Shown in pieces: positions 16,669 to 25,921 of a DNA stretch of 64,000 nt. The DNA comes from Aureibaculum luteum (GTDB lineage Bacteria; Bacteroidota; Bacteroidia; Flavobacteriales; Flavobacteriaceae). The translations under genes and the position numbers were made by a program. The notes below the pieces were generated by a model that made no database searches, was not told where the DNA came from, and saw only the letters and a program-made list of their open reading frames with translations. Location: positions 744,001-808,000 of the forward strand of contig NZ_QRGD01000001.1 of assembly GCF_003449015.1 (NCBI RefSeq). Direction: 5' to 3'. Each line of letters opens with the position of its first letter. Within the stretch, counting starts at the first letter, position 1.

Positions 16669-19600
16669 TACCCTACAATATTTACAATTTTTCCAGGAAC
16701 AATAATCACTTTTTTAGGGGTTCTTCCTGCTAATTGTGCTTGTGTTCTTTCATGTGCCATCACCGCTGCTTCAATTTCATCTTTAGTTAAATCTAAAGAC
16801 AAGTCCATCGTAAAACGCATTTTACCATTAAATGAAATAGGATAGGTTTTACTACTTTCTACCAAATAGCTACCCTCAAATTTTGGAAAAGGAGCTGTTG
16901 AAATAGACGTATTATGACCCAATTTACTCCATAACTCTTCTGCAATATGAGGAGCGTATGGTGAAATTAAAACGATTAGCGATTCTAATATTTCTTTACT
17001 TGTACATTTTTCAGCGGTCAATTCATTTACGGCAATCATAAACGTAGAAACGGAAGTGTTAAAAGAAAAGTTCTCAATGTCTTCTTCTACTTTTTTAATG
17101 GTTTTGTGTAACGTTTTGAATGCTTCTGCTGATGGCTCCACATCTGAAACAAAAAATGCTCCATCTTCACCTGTATGATATAATTTCCATAACTTCTTTA
17201 AAAAACCATGCACACCTGTAATACCTGCCGTATTCCATGGCTTTGCCTGTTCTAACGGACCTAAAAACATTTCATACAGACGTAAACTGTCTGCTCCGTA
17301 TTGCTGACAAATAGCATCGGGATTTACAACATTGTACTTGGATTTAGACATTTTTTCGACTTCGCGAGAAACTTTAAAAGTTCCATCATTCATGTAAAAT
17401 TTACTTTTAGTTATATCAGAAAATAATACGTGTTTTTTAGCCCTATCGACATCCAAAGCATTTGAAGAATTAACAAGTGAAATATCTACATGAAATGGCC
17501 AATAAGACAATGCTGTAACAGAACAATTATCTATATCATCAATATATTCCTGAAGACGACTATTCTTTTTAGATAGTTTTTTCCCTCTGTAAAAATTCTT
17601 GAAATCTTTTTCAATTTCACTTTGAATTTTCTCATTATGAAACCTTTTACCTCCATTGTGGCCAAAGACATCATTTTGCTCTATTAAATCTATAGATATA
17701 AAATAAGAGGTATCGGTTTTTAAACTTAATACGGTTGGTTTATTATCTTTCAAATGCACAATAACGGGTTCAATTCCGTGAGCAAACGCACTTGTCCCCA
17801 AAATCATTCCTTGGTTAATCAGTTTCTTAGCAAATTCATCTTGAGGCACTAAGCCTTTATCAAACTTAAATTTTTGCCAAAAACGACTGTATAATAAATG
17901 GCCTGTAGCATGTTCGCTACCTCCAATATATAAATCGACATCTTGCCAATAATTGATAGCTTCTTGCGAGAAGATTTCACCCTCATTATTAGGGTCCATA
18001 TAACGGTTAAAGTACTGTGAACTTCCTGCCCAACCTGGCATCGTGTTTAACTCTAATGGAAATATAGTAGTATTATTTATTTTATCATTAGCAACAACTT
18101 TGTTGCTCGTAACATCCCAAGCCCAAACCTCAGCATTACCTAATGGTGGTTTGCCATCTTCTGTAGGTAAGTATTTTTCTACTTCGGGCAATTTTATGGG
18201 TAAATGTTTAGCATCTATCATTTGAGGCTGCCCATTTACATAATACACAGGAAAAGGCTCTCCCCAATAACGTTGGCGGCTAAAAACCGCATCACGCATT
18301 CTATAATTTATCTTTTTAGATCCTAATCCCAGTTTTTCTATTTCGTAAACGATGGTTTTCATTGCCTTTTTATAAGGCAACCCATTTAAGAAATCAGAAT
18401 TAGCAATTACCGTTTTGTCTTTATCGGCATATGCTTCTTCAGAAATATCCACACCTTCAAAAATATTAGGAATATCGATATTAAAATGCTTGGCAAAATC
18501 GTAATCCCGTTGATCGCCACAAGGCACAGACATAACCGCACCTGTACCATAACCCGCCAACACATAATCGCCGATCCAAATCGGAATGGGTTCTTTGGTA
18601 AAAGGATGCTCAGCATAGGCACCTGTAAAAGCACCTGAAATGGTTTTTACATCTGCCATTCTATCCAATTCACTACGTTTTGCTGTCGCTTTTATATACG
18701 CCTCAACTTCTGCTTTTTGAGCATCAGTAGTTATTTTAGTCACCAATTCATGTTCTGGTGCCAAGGTCATAAAACTTACTCCAAAAATAGTATCTGGCCG
18801 CGTTGTAAAAACGTCAATTCCCAATTTTTTATCATCACTAGTTCCTTCACCTTGGGGGAAGGTTAGGATGGGGAAAGAAACCATTGCCCCTTCAGATCTA
18901 CCAATCCAATTGATTTGCGAATCTTTAAGCGGTTGTGGCCAGTCAATTTTATTTAAACCATCCAACAAACGTTGAGCATACGCAGAAATACGCATACTCC
19001 ATTGTTTCATTTTTTTTCGTTCTACTGGATGTCCACCACGCTCTGAAACGCCATTTACAATCTCGTCATTTGCTAAAACAGTACCTAATGCGGGGCACCA
19101 GTTTACTTCCGTTTCAGACAAAAATGTTAAACGGTATTGTAAGAGTATTTTTTGTTGTGCTTCGCTCGAAAAGATCTTCCATTGTTCCGCAGTAAATGGC
19201 TCAATATCATCATCTGACTCTGCATTAACTGTTGCGTTTCCTTCCTTCTCAAATACAGAAATTAGGCTAGAAATATCTTCTGCCTTATCTGAATCTTTAT
19301 TATACCACGAGTTGAATAATTGAATAAAAATCCACTGTGTCCATTTATAATAATTAGGGTCAGAAGTACGCACTTCTCGAGACCAATCGAAAGAAAAACC
19401 TATTTTATCAAGCTGCTTTCTATATCCTTTTATAATATTATCTCTATAATTTTCGTCTTTTACAGATGTCTGCTTTCCCTTTTCAATAAGTGCGGTATCC
19501 TTTATACTTCCATCGTCATTTAAATACTTAGATAATATATCACCATCTTCATTTAAACAACCGTCAATATTAATTTCTGTAGTATTTTTTGGATGCTGTC

Positions 19601-19889
19601 CTGTTTGGATTGCATATTGCTCAGCGGGTAGTCCAAAACTATCATAACCTTGCGGATGCATTACATTAAAACCTTTATGCCTTTTATACCTTGCATAAAT
19701 ATCAGATGCAATATACCCCAATGGATGCCCAACATGTAAACCTGCACCACTAGGATACGGAAACATATCTAACACATAAAATTTAGGCTTCTCAGCACCT
19801 TCCTCACCCGGGTTAGCGGCCTTAAAAGTGTTGTTATCTGCCCAGTACTTTTGCCATTTGGCCTCAATTTCATTAAAATGGTAACTCAT
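16668..19889 (-). CDS. leuS: leucyl-tRNA synthetase with several insertions
   Basis: 1073 residues, clearly longer than the roughly 930-950 I expect in this phylum. Class I signatures: HVGH at 52-55 (PYPSGAGLHVGHPLGY) and KMSKS near 843-848. The editing-domain motif DVFTTRPDTIFG follows at about 355. Extra segments: about 108-150 (DGCLNEDGD...TSVKDENY), 338-352 (PILTFPQGEGTSDDKK, encoded by a palindromic repeat) and about 730-800 before YWPFHVD. Catalytic and anticodon-binding parts look intact. It charges tRNA-Leu and is essential. Confidence 0.97.
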   Translation of the reverse strand: MSYHFNEIEAKWQKYWADNNTFKAANPGEEGAEKPKFYVLDMFPYPSGAGLHVGHPLGYIASDIYARYKRHKGFNVMHPQGYDSFGLPAEQYAIQTGQHPKNTTEINIDGCLNEDGDILSKYLNDDGSIKDTALIEKGKQTSVKDENYRDNIIKGYRKQLDKIGFSFDWSREVRTSDPNYYKWTQWIFIQLFNSWYNKDSDKAEDISSLISVFEKEGNATVNAESDDDIEPFTAEQWKIFSSEAQQKILLQYRLTFLSETEVNWCPALGTVLANDEIVNGVSERGGHPVERKKMKQWSMRISAYAQRLLDGLNKIDWPQPLKDSQINWIGRSEGAMVSFPILTFPQGEGTSDDKKLGIDVFTTRPDTIFGVSFMTLAPEHELVTKITTDAQKAEVEAYIKATAKRSELDRMADVKTISGAFTGAYAEHPFTKEPIPIWIGDYVLAGYGTGAVMSVPCGDQRDYDFAKHFNIDIPNIFEGVDISEEAYADKDKTVIANSDFLNGLPYKKAMKTIVYEIEKLGLGSKKINYRMRDAVFSRQRYWGEPFPVYYVNGQPQMIDAKHLPIKLPEVEKYLPTEDGKPPLGNAEVWAWDVTSNKVVANDKINNTTIFPLELNTMPGWAGSSQYFNRYMDPNNEGEIFSQEAINYWQDVDLYIGGSEHATGHLLYSRFWQKFKFDKGLVPQDEFAKKLINQGMILGTSAFAHGIEPVIVHLKDNKPTVLSLKTDTSYFISIDLIEQNDVFGHNGGKRFHNEKIQSEIEKDFKNFYRGKKLSKKNSRLQEYIDDIDNCSVTALSYWPFHVDISLVNSSNALDVDRAKKHVLFSDITKSKFYMNDGTFKVSREVEKMSKSKYNVVNPDAICQQYGADSLRLYEMFLGPLEQAKPWNTAGITGVHGFLKKLWKLYHTGEDGAFFVSDVEPSAEAFKTLHKTIKKVEEDIENFSFNTSVSTFMIAVNELTAEKCTSKEILESLIVLISPYAPHIAEELWSKLGHNTSISTAPFPKFEGSYLVESSKTYPISFNGKMRFTMDLSLDLTKDEIEAAVMAHERTQAQLAGRTPKKVIIVPGKIVNIVG
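18841..18876. repeat. palindromic repeat inserted in frame in leuS
   Basis: On the minus strand CCCCATCCTAACC then TTCCCCCAAGG then TGAAGGAAC. It matches the repeats at 31099-31132 and 14615-14651 over about 30 positions, with small indels. In leuS it encodes the start of FPILTFPQGEGTSDDKK between VSF and the editing-domain motif. Confidence 0.65.
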
Positions 19890-19996
19890 TCATTTATTTT
19901 TTTCGAGTGGCAAAGTTACGGTTAAAGTCGCAAAGGGAAAAAAAAATGAACAGCTCCTTATTTTTTGTATCTTTAAAACCTAAAACTTCCCTAACC

Positions 19997-21616
19997 ATGA
20001 AACTTTTATACACTTTCATTCTTTCTATTTTCTTCCTTGCAAGCTGTAAAAATCAAGAAAAAGCCGATTTAATAATTTTTAATGCGAATATTTACACCGT
20101 AAATGATTCTTCTCCAAAAGCAGAAGCCATTGCTATAAAAGATGGCAAATTTATTGCTGTCGGTACTACCACGGAGTTAATGACAAAATACGAAGCAGTA
20201 AACAATATTGATGCTGAAGGTAAAACGCTACTTCCAGGATTAATAGATGCCCATTGTCATTTTTTTGGGTTGGGACTGTCGGAGCAATCTGTAAAGTTAG
20301 AAGGGACAAAAAGTTTTGATGAAGTAGTACAACGCATTGTCGATTTTCAAAAAGAGAAAAATGTAAACTATATTTCAGGTCGCGGTTGGGATCAAAATGA
20401 TTGGGAAGTGAAAGACTTTCCGACAAAAGAAAAATTGGATGAATTATTTCCTGATACCCCTGTAGCCATTATTAGAATTGACGGTCATGCATTATTGGCC
20501 AATCAAGCTGCAATAGACTTAGCCAATGTAACTACCGAAACTCCTTTTTCCGGTGGAGACATTCTTCAAAAGGATGGGAATTTAACAGGTATTTTTATAG
20601 ACAACCCAATGGATTTAATTTATGCTAAATTTCCTGAAACTACCTTAAATGAATCTATTCAAGCATTAAAAGATGCCGAGAAAATTTGTTTGGCTAACGG
20701 ACTAACAACCGTGAATGATGCAGGATTATCAAGAGAAGCGATTGAATTGATTGACAGTTTACAAAAAGCCGGAGAATTGAAAATTCGTGTGTATGCAATG
20801 GCATCTGCATATCCCGAAAATTTAGACTATTACCTAAAAAGAGGAATTTATAAAACCGATCGTTTAAATGTGCGTTCGTTTAAAGTTTATGGAGATGGTG
20901 CTTTGGGTTCACGAGGTGCTGCTATGAGAGACCCATATAATGATAAACCCGGACATTTTGGAGCTTTAGTTAACACTCCTGAAAATTTAAAAGAAATAGC
21001 CAAGCGTATTGCTGATTCTGATTTTCAAATGAATACCCACGCCATTGGCGATTCTGCCAACCATTATTTATTAGAAACCTATAAAGAAGTATTGAAAGAC
21101 AAAAAAGATAGACGTTGGAAAATTGAACATGCTCAGATTATTTCACCTGAGGATTTTAATTCGTTTAAAAATATTATTCCATCCATTCAACCAACACATG
21201 CTACTTCTGACATGTATTGGGCAAAAGACAGAATTGGTGCCGAACGCATAAAAGGAGCTTATGCCTATAAAGATTTATTAAATCAGTATGGTAAAGTGGT
21301 ATTGGGAACTGATTTCCCTGTGGAAAAAGTAAGTCCGATGTTAACCTTTTACGCAGCTGTAGCAAGAAAAGATTTAAATAACTTTCCTGAAAATGGTTTT
21401 CAAATGGAAAATGCCTTATCAAGAGAAGAAACCCTAAAAGGTATGACCATCTGGGCTGCCTATTCCAATTTTGAAGAAAATGAAAAAGGCAGTATTGAGG
21501 TGGGTAAAATGGCCGATTTTATAATTCTAGACCAGAATATTATGGAAATTCCTATTGAGAATGTCCCTAAAACAAAAGTAGTTCATAATTATATAAACGG
21601 CGAAATCTTAAATTAA
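19997..21616 (+). CDS. YtcJ-like amidohydrolase lipoprotein
   Basis: 540 residues from the Met at 19997. I chose it because the lipoprotein signal MKLLYTFILSIFFLASCKNQ begins there, with the lipobox LASC; the upstream extension to 19907 has no homology I can see. It is an Amidohydro_3 (metal-dependent hydrolase) fold: DAHCHFFGLG (metal-binding HxH), GDGALGSRGA, MNTHAIGDSANH (His), KIEHAQ and LGTDFPVE (Asp). Such enzymes hydrolyse amide or ester bonds; the substrate is unknown. It is divergent from leuS. Confidence 0.85.
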   Translation: MKLLYTFILSIFFLASCKNQEKADLIIFNANIYTVNDSSPKAEAIAIKDGKFIAVGTTTELMTKYEAVNNIDAEGKTLLPGLIDAHCHFFGLGLSEQSVKLEGTKSFDEVVQRIVDFQKEKNVNYISGRGWDQNDWEVKDFPTKEKLDELFPDTPVAIIRIDGHALLANQAAIDLANVTTETPFSGGDILQKDGNLTGIFIDNPMDLIYAKFPETTLNESIQALKDAEKICLANGLTTVNDAGLSREAIELIDSLQKAGELKIRVYAMASAYPENLDYYLKRGIYKTDRLNVRSFKVYGDGALGSRGAAMRDPYNDKPGHFGALVNTPENLKEIAKRIADSDFQMNTHAIGDSANHYLLETYKEVLKDKKDRRWKIEHAQIISPEDFNSFKNIIPSIQPTHATSDMYWAKDRIGAERIKGAYAYKDLLNQYGKVVLGTDFPVEKVSPMLTFYAAVARKDLNNFPENGFQMENALSREETLKGMTIWAAYSNFEENEKGSIEVGKMADFIILDQNIMEIPIENVPKTKVVHNYINGEILN

Positions 21617-21619
21617 CTT

Positions 21620-22189
21620 CTAATTAGAAACGAGTACAGGCTCTTTTTCAAATTTTAGCGGAACGTTAACTCTAACGTTATCCCAGCCTAAAATCATTTG
21701 AGTAGCCTTATTTTTCTCCTTAAAAGATATTGTAAATGAATCAAGAATTTCCCCTTTTTTTACAGGAACAATAATTTCAGCTACGTTAAAAAACGGATTG
21801 TACTGAAAGGATCCCCAAACATCCGTTTGAGAATTTAAAATAACTTGCCATTCTTTTTCATGCGGTATAGTTACAAGTACATAAGTCCCTGCTTTTACTT
21901 CACAATCGCCAAAATGGACATCATTATAAAATTTAACTTCGGTTGCTTCATTAGCACCAGTACGCCATAATTTATCAAATGGAACAAGGTTACCAAAAAC
22001 TTCTTCATCGTTTTTTTGAGGCCTACCATAAAGTACTTTAGCCAATGGTGGAGTTACCTTGCTTACGCGACAGTATGATATATCATGAGGTATATCATCT
22101 GCAGGCACAAAACCCTGAGCTCTGGCTTCAGAAATAAAAAAAAGTAATAAAAAGAGGGAGATTACAGTTGAAATGTAATGTTTTACCAT
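21620..22189 (-). CDS. DUF2911 family secreted protein
   Basis: 189 residues with a signal peptide (VISLFLLLFFISEARAQ). The central block LYGRPQKNDEEVFGNLVPFDKLWRTGANEATEV is the signature of DUF2911, a family of periplasmic beta-rich proteins in Bacteroidota without known function. GTYVLVTIPHEKEWQVILN follows. It converges with the amidohydrolase gene (stop codons 3 bp apart). Confidence 0.88.
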   Translation of the reverse strand: MVKHYISTVISLFLLLFFISEARAQGFVPADDIPHDISYCRVSKVTPPLAKVLYGRPQKNDEEVFGNLVPFDKLWRTGANEATEVKFYNDVHFGDCEVKAGTYVLVTIPHEKEWQVILNSQTDVWGSFQYNPFFNVAEIIVPVKKGEILDSFTISFKEKNKATQMILGWDNVRVNVPLKFEKEPVLVSN

Positions 22190-22306
22190 GCAATATTATA
22201 GTTTAGTTGAGTTCACAACGCAATTTTTAGCCTTTTAGTATTTATTATTGATAACTAAATTGATAATTATTATTTTAAAATTGTTACAATTTATCACTAA
22301 TATCGT

Positions 22307-22314
22307 TATATTTG
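22307..22314 (+). promoter_or_regulatory. asnB promoter -7 box
   Basis: TATATTTG matches the Bacteroidota -7 consensus and lies about 90 nt before asnB, with a TTG at 22281 as a weaker -33 candidate (the spacing is slightly long). The long AT-rich leader has no obvious regulatory hairpin. Confidence 0.55.
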
Positions 22315-22402
22315 TTTTAATATGTAACCATATTAGCGTTTTTTGTTTACGTAATGAAATAAAAAATGAACTTTTGCATTATTAAATTATAAAATTGAAA
22401 TT

Positions 22403-24073
22403 ATGTGTGGAATTGTATGTGCTTTTGATCTAAAGCAAACATCTGAAGATTTAAGACCTCAATTATTAGAAATGTCTCAAAAGATTCGTCATCGTGGACC
22501 GGACTGGAGTGGTATTTATTGTGATGATAAAGCTATTTTAGCTCATGAGCGTTTGGCTATTGTTGACCCAGCTTCTGGAAAACAACCGCTATTCAGTGAA
22601 GACAATAAGTTGATCTTGGCTGCTAATGGAGAAATATATAATCATAGAGAACTTCGTAAGCAATTTGAAGGAACGTATAACTTCCAAACAGAATCAGACT
22701 GTGAAGTTATTTTAGCTCTTTACCAAAAGAAAGGTGTTGATTTTCTTGATGAAATGAACGGAATTTTTGGCTTTGCAATTTATGATGTTGAAAAAGATGA
22801 ATATTTTATTGCTCGTGACCATATGGGGATTATACCCCTTTATATTGGATGGGACGAAAACGGAACTTTTTATGTGGCTTCTGAATTAAAAGCACTAGAA
22901 GGGGTTTGTACTAAAATTCAATTGTTCCCTCCAGGGCATTATATGTCTAGTAAAGACGGAGCGTTTGTACAATGGTACAAAAGAGATTGGACAGAATACG
23001 ACGCTGTAAAAGAAAACGAAACTTCTATAAAAGAAATTAAAGATGCGTTAGAAGCTGCTGTACACAGACAGTTAATGAGTGATGTACCTTATGGTGTTTT
23101 ACTTTCTGGGGGATTAGATTCTTCTGTGACTTCAGCAATTGCTCAGAAATATGCTGAAAAACGTATCGAATCTGGAGATACTCAAAAAGCATGGTGGCCG
23201 CAATTACACTCTTTTTCTGTGGGATTAGATGGCTCTCCAGATTTAGCTGCGGCTCAATTAGTAGCAGATCATATAGGAACGGTACACCACGAAATAAAAT
23301 TTACAATTCAAGAAGGATTAGATGCCATTCGCGATGTTATATACAAGCTAGAAACTTATGATATTACAACGATTAGAGCTTCTACACCAATGTATTTAAT
23401 GGCGAGAGTTATCAAATCTATGGGTATAAAAATGGTATTATCTGGTGAAGGTGCTGATGAGCTTTTTGGTGGGTATTTATACTTTCACAAAGCACCAAAT
23501 GCAAAAGAATTTCACGAAGAAACTGTACGTAAGTTGAGTAAATTACATATGTACGATTGTTTACGTGCTAACAAAAGTTTAGCCGCTTGGGGTATTGAAG
23601 GCCGTGTTCCATTTTTAGACAAAGAATTTATGGATGTTGCTATGCGAATTAACCCGCAAGATAAAATGATCAATGGCGAGCGTATGGAAAAATGGGTAGT
23701 TAGAAAAGCTTTTGAAGATATGCTACCACATAGTGTTGCTTGGAGACAAAAAGAGCAATTTAGTGACGGTGTAGGTTATAGCTGGATAGACACACTAAAA
23801 GAAGTTGTAAATGCAGAAGTAAGTGATGAACAATTGGCTAATGCTAAATATAAATTCCCAATTCAAACACCAACAAGTAAAGAGGAATTCTATTACCGTT
23901 CTATTTTTGCAGAACATTACCCTAGTGATGCTGCTGCTCTATGTGTACCACAAGAAGCCTCTGTTGCTTGTAGCACTCAGATTGCATTAGAATGGGATGA
24001 AAGTTTCAAAAACATGAACGACCCTTCAGGTAGAGCGGTTGCAAATGTACATGATGATGCCTATTCAAAATAG
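22403..24073 (+). CDS. asnB: asparagine synthetase B (glutamine-hydrolysing)
   Basis: 556 residues, close to E. coli AsnB. Cys2 (MCGIVCAF) is the glutaminase nucleophile of the Ntn domain (about 1-190) and the C-terminal synthetase domain has the PP-loop SGGLDSS at 235-241. It makes asparagine from aspartate, ATP and glutamine in the cytoplasm. GEGADELFGGYLYFH and RVPFLDKEFMD are conserved family blocks. It is monocistronic, with its own terminator. Confidence 0.96.
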   Translation: MCGIVCAFDLKQTSEDLRPQLLEMSQKIRHRGPDWSGIYCDDKAILAHERLAIVDPASGKQPLFSEDNKLILAANGEIYNHRELRKQFEGTYNFQTESDCEVILALYQKKGVDFLDEMNGIFGFAIYDVEKDEYFIARDHMGIIPLYIGWDENGTFYVASELKALEGVCTKIQLFPPGHYMSSKDGAFVQWYKRDWTEYDAVKENETSIKEIKDALEAAVHRQLMSDVPYGVLLSGGLDSSVTSAIAQKYAEKRIESGDTQKAWWPQLHSFSVGLDGSPDLAAAQLVADHIGTVHHEIKFTIQEGLDAIRDVIYKLETYDITTIRASTPMYLMARVIKSMGIKMVLSGEGADELFGGYLYFHKAPNAKEFHEETVRKLSKLHMYDCLRANKSLAAWGIEGRVPFLDKEFMDVAMRINPQDKMINGERMEKWVVRKAFEDMLPHSVAWRQKEQFSDGVGYSWIDTLKEVVNAEVSDEQLANAKYKFPIQTPTSKEEFYYRSIFAEHYPSDAAALCVPQEASVACSTQIALEWDESFKNMNDPSGRAVANVHDDAYSK

Positions 24074-24121
24074 CATTTCATAATTGAGATTTCTCAATTA
24101 AAAATAAAATTTTAATAAAAA

Positions 24122-24146
24122 ACTCTGCTTTCGGCAGAGTTTTTGT
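24122..24146 (+). terminator. asnB terminator
   Basis: ACTCTGC (24122-24128), loop TTTCG, GCAGAGT (24134-24140), then a T-rich run. It sits 48 bp after the asnB stop codon. Confidence 0.85.
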
Positions 24147-24154
24147 ATTTTACT

Positions 24155-24162
24155 TATCTTTG
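24155..24162 (+). promoter_or_regulatory. -7 box upstream of the head-GIN gene
   Basis: TATCTTTG fits TAnnTTTG and lies 20 nt before the ATG at 24183. The -33 element would fall within the asnB terminator and is not convincing. Confidence 0.45.
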
Positions 24163-24182
24163 AAACAACAAAACTAAAACGA

Positions 24183-25016
24183 ATGAAAAAACACTACTCC
24201 CTTATCATTGTACTTGTTACCATGGTTCTAACACCTTTTAACATGTCTGCTCAAGACAAATTAAAAGGCAATAAAATTGTAACTTCAGAAAATAGATATA
24301 TTGATGCGTTTTCTAAAATTGAAACCAATGACAAAATAGAAGTTATTATTACGCAAGGTATGGAACAATCCGTTACTGTTGAGGCTGATGAAAACCTACA
24401 TGTAGCAGTTTATACGGAGGTTAGGGACAGTACATTAATTATTGATCTCACCAAACGTATAACAAGAAAAAAAGAGCTGAAAGTATATATTACAATAGAT
24501 CAATATATTGATGAAATTATCACCAAAGATAAATCTGAAATAACCTCTTCTGGTACATTGAAATTTGATCATTTAACAATTAACGCAGAAGATGATTCTA
24601 AATTGATATTAGATTTTCAAGCTGCCAACCTCATTCTAAATAACAACAAAAGTGCCAATGCAAAATTGACTGTAAATGCCGATGAGGTTTTTATAAACGC
24701 TGATAATTCAGGCAAATCTAAACTTACACTTTCATGTGACCATGCCGAAGTTACAATTCAAGGATCTTCTACTACTGAAGTTACCGGAAGCTGTTCAGAA
24801 TTATATGTAAATGCTGAAAATAGAAGTAATTTTAAAGGAGGTGATTTTGAAAGTAACGAGGCCATTGTTGAGTCTTCTGATAGTGCAGACGTTCAAGTTA
24901 GTGCAAAAAAAGATCTTATTATTTCAGCCATTGACGATTCAGAAATTTATATATTTAACAATCCTCAAATAACGATTGAAAAATTTTCTGACAAAGCTGT
25001 TTTAAGAAAAAAATAA
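24183..25016 (+). CDS. head GIN domain / DUF2807 secreted protein
   Basis: 277 residues: a signal peptide (ending NMSAQ) and then a right-handed beta-helix-like repeat protein. The block FSKIETNDKIEVIITQG is the typical opening of the DUF2807 (putative auto-transporter adhesin, head GIN) family, and runs of short beta-strands with Asn/Ser turns follow. It is predicted to be periplasmic or surface-exposed. It lies upstream of the two-component system but 166 bp separate them, so co-regulation is uncertain. Confidence 0.82.
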   Translation: MKKHYSLIIVLVTMVLTPFNMSAQDKLKGNKIVTSENRYIDAFSKIETNDKIEVIITQGMEQSVTVEADENLHVAVYTEVRDSTLIIDLTKRITRKKELKVYITIDQYIDEIITKDKSEITSSGTLKFDHLTINAEDDSKLILDFQAANLILNNNKSANAKLTVNADEVFINADNSGKSKLTLSCDHAEVTIQGSSTTEVTGSCSELYVNAENRSNFKGGDFESNEAIVESSDSADVQVSAKKDLIISAIDDSEIYIFNNPQITIEKFSDKAVLRKK

Positions 25017-25182
25017 GAAAACATATCATAGGTGTTTGCATAAATAATTCCATTTTTGCAAATACCGATTCAATAACTCTAAATTTTGAACTGATGAAAC
25101 GAGCATGTAATGAGTATTTTCGCTTAAGGGGGCTTTTAATAGCGAACCGCATGTGTCAGTTAAAAAAAATAAATATAAACAC

Positions 25183-25866
25183 ATGAAAATATTAATAGTA
25201 GAAGATGAAGTTGAATTATTAGATTCAATGGCTAGTTATCTTAAAAATGAAGATTTTATTTGCGAAAAAGCGACTTCTTTTTTTGATGCTGAAGATAAAA
25301 TTGTAAGCTTTAAATATGACATTGTCATACTAGATATTACACTACCTGACGGCAGTGGTATTGACTTATTGAAATTAGTAAAAGAGCAAAATTCTAAAAC
25401 AGGAGTTTTGATTGTATCGGCAAAAAACTCATTAGATGACAAACTAAAAGGTTTAGATCTTGGTGCTGACGATTATATAACTAAACCTTTCCATTTAGCA
25501 GAATTAAACTCAAGGGTTAATTCGTTAATTAGACGTAGAAATTTTGATGGCGATGAGTTTATTGAATTTAACGAAATAAGAGTAGATCCAAGCTCTAAAG
25601 AAGTAACAGTGCATGGTAAACCTATAGAGCTAACCAAAAAGGAATATAATTTACTATTGTATTTTATAACTAATAAAAATAAAGTACTAACTAAAGAGTC
25701 TATTGCAGAGCATCTTTGGGGTGATGATATTGAAATGGCAGATAGCTATGATTTCATCTATACCCATATGGGTAATTTAAGAAAGAAAATAAATAAATTA
25801 GGTGGTAATAATTACCTACAAACCATGTATGGTCTTGGCTATAAATTTACAGATACTTTAAAGTAA
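25183..25866 (+). CDS. OmpR/PhoB-family response regulator
   Basis: 227 residues from MKILIVEDE at 25183. The upstream Met at 25153 only adds a lysine-rich tail. Receiver domain: acidic pair Asp8/Glu9, phosphoacceptor Asp51 (VILDITLPDGSG) and Lys in KPFHLAEL. The C-terminal winged helix (about 130-227; LTKKEYNLLLYF, RKKINKLGG) binds tandem sites. The histidine kinase gene follows after 55 bp. Its likely targets are the PepSY-like genes downstream, which carry four copies of a PmrA-box-like tandem site. Confidence 0.93.
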   Translation: MKILIVEDEVELLDSMASYLKNEDFICEKATSFFDAEDKIVSFKYDIVILDITLPDGSGIDLLKLVKEQNSKTGVLIVSAKNSLDDKLKGLDLGADDYITKPFHLAELNSRVNSLIRRRNFDGDEFIEFNEIRVDPSSKEVTVHGKPIELTKKEYNLLLYFITNKNKVLTKESIAEHLWGDDIEMADSYDFIYTHMGNLRKKINKLGGNNYLQTMYGLGYKFTDTLK

Positions 25867-25921
25867 ATTTTTATTAAACTAATACCTTTTTCTTTACGTA
25901 TAAAAATAACATTCCAATAGC

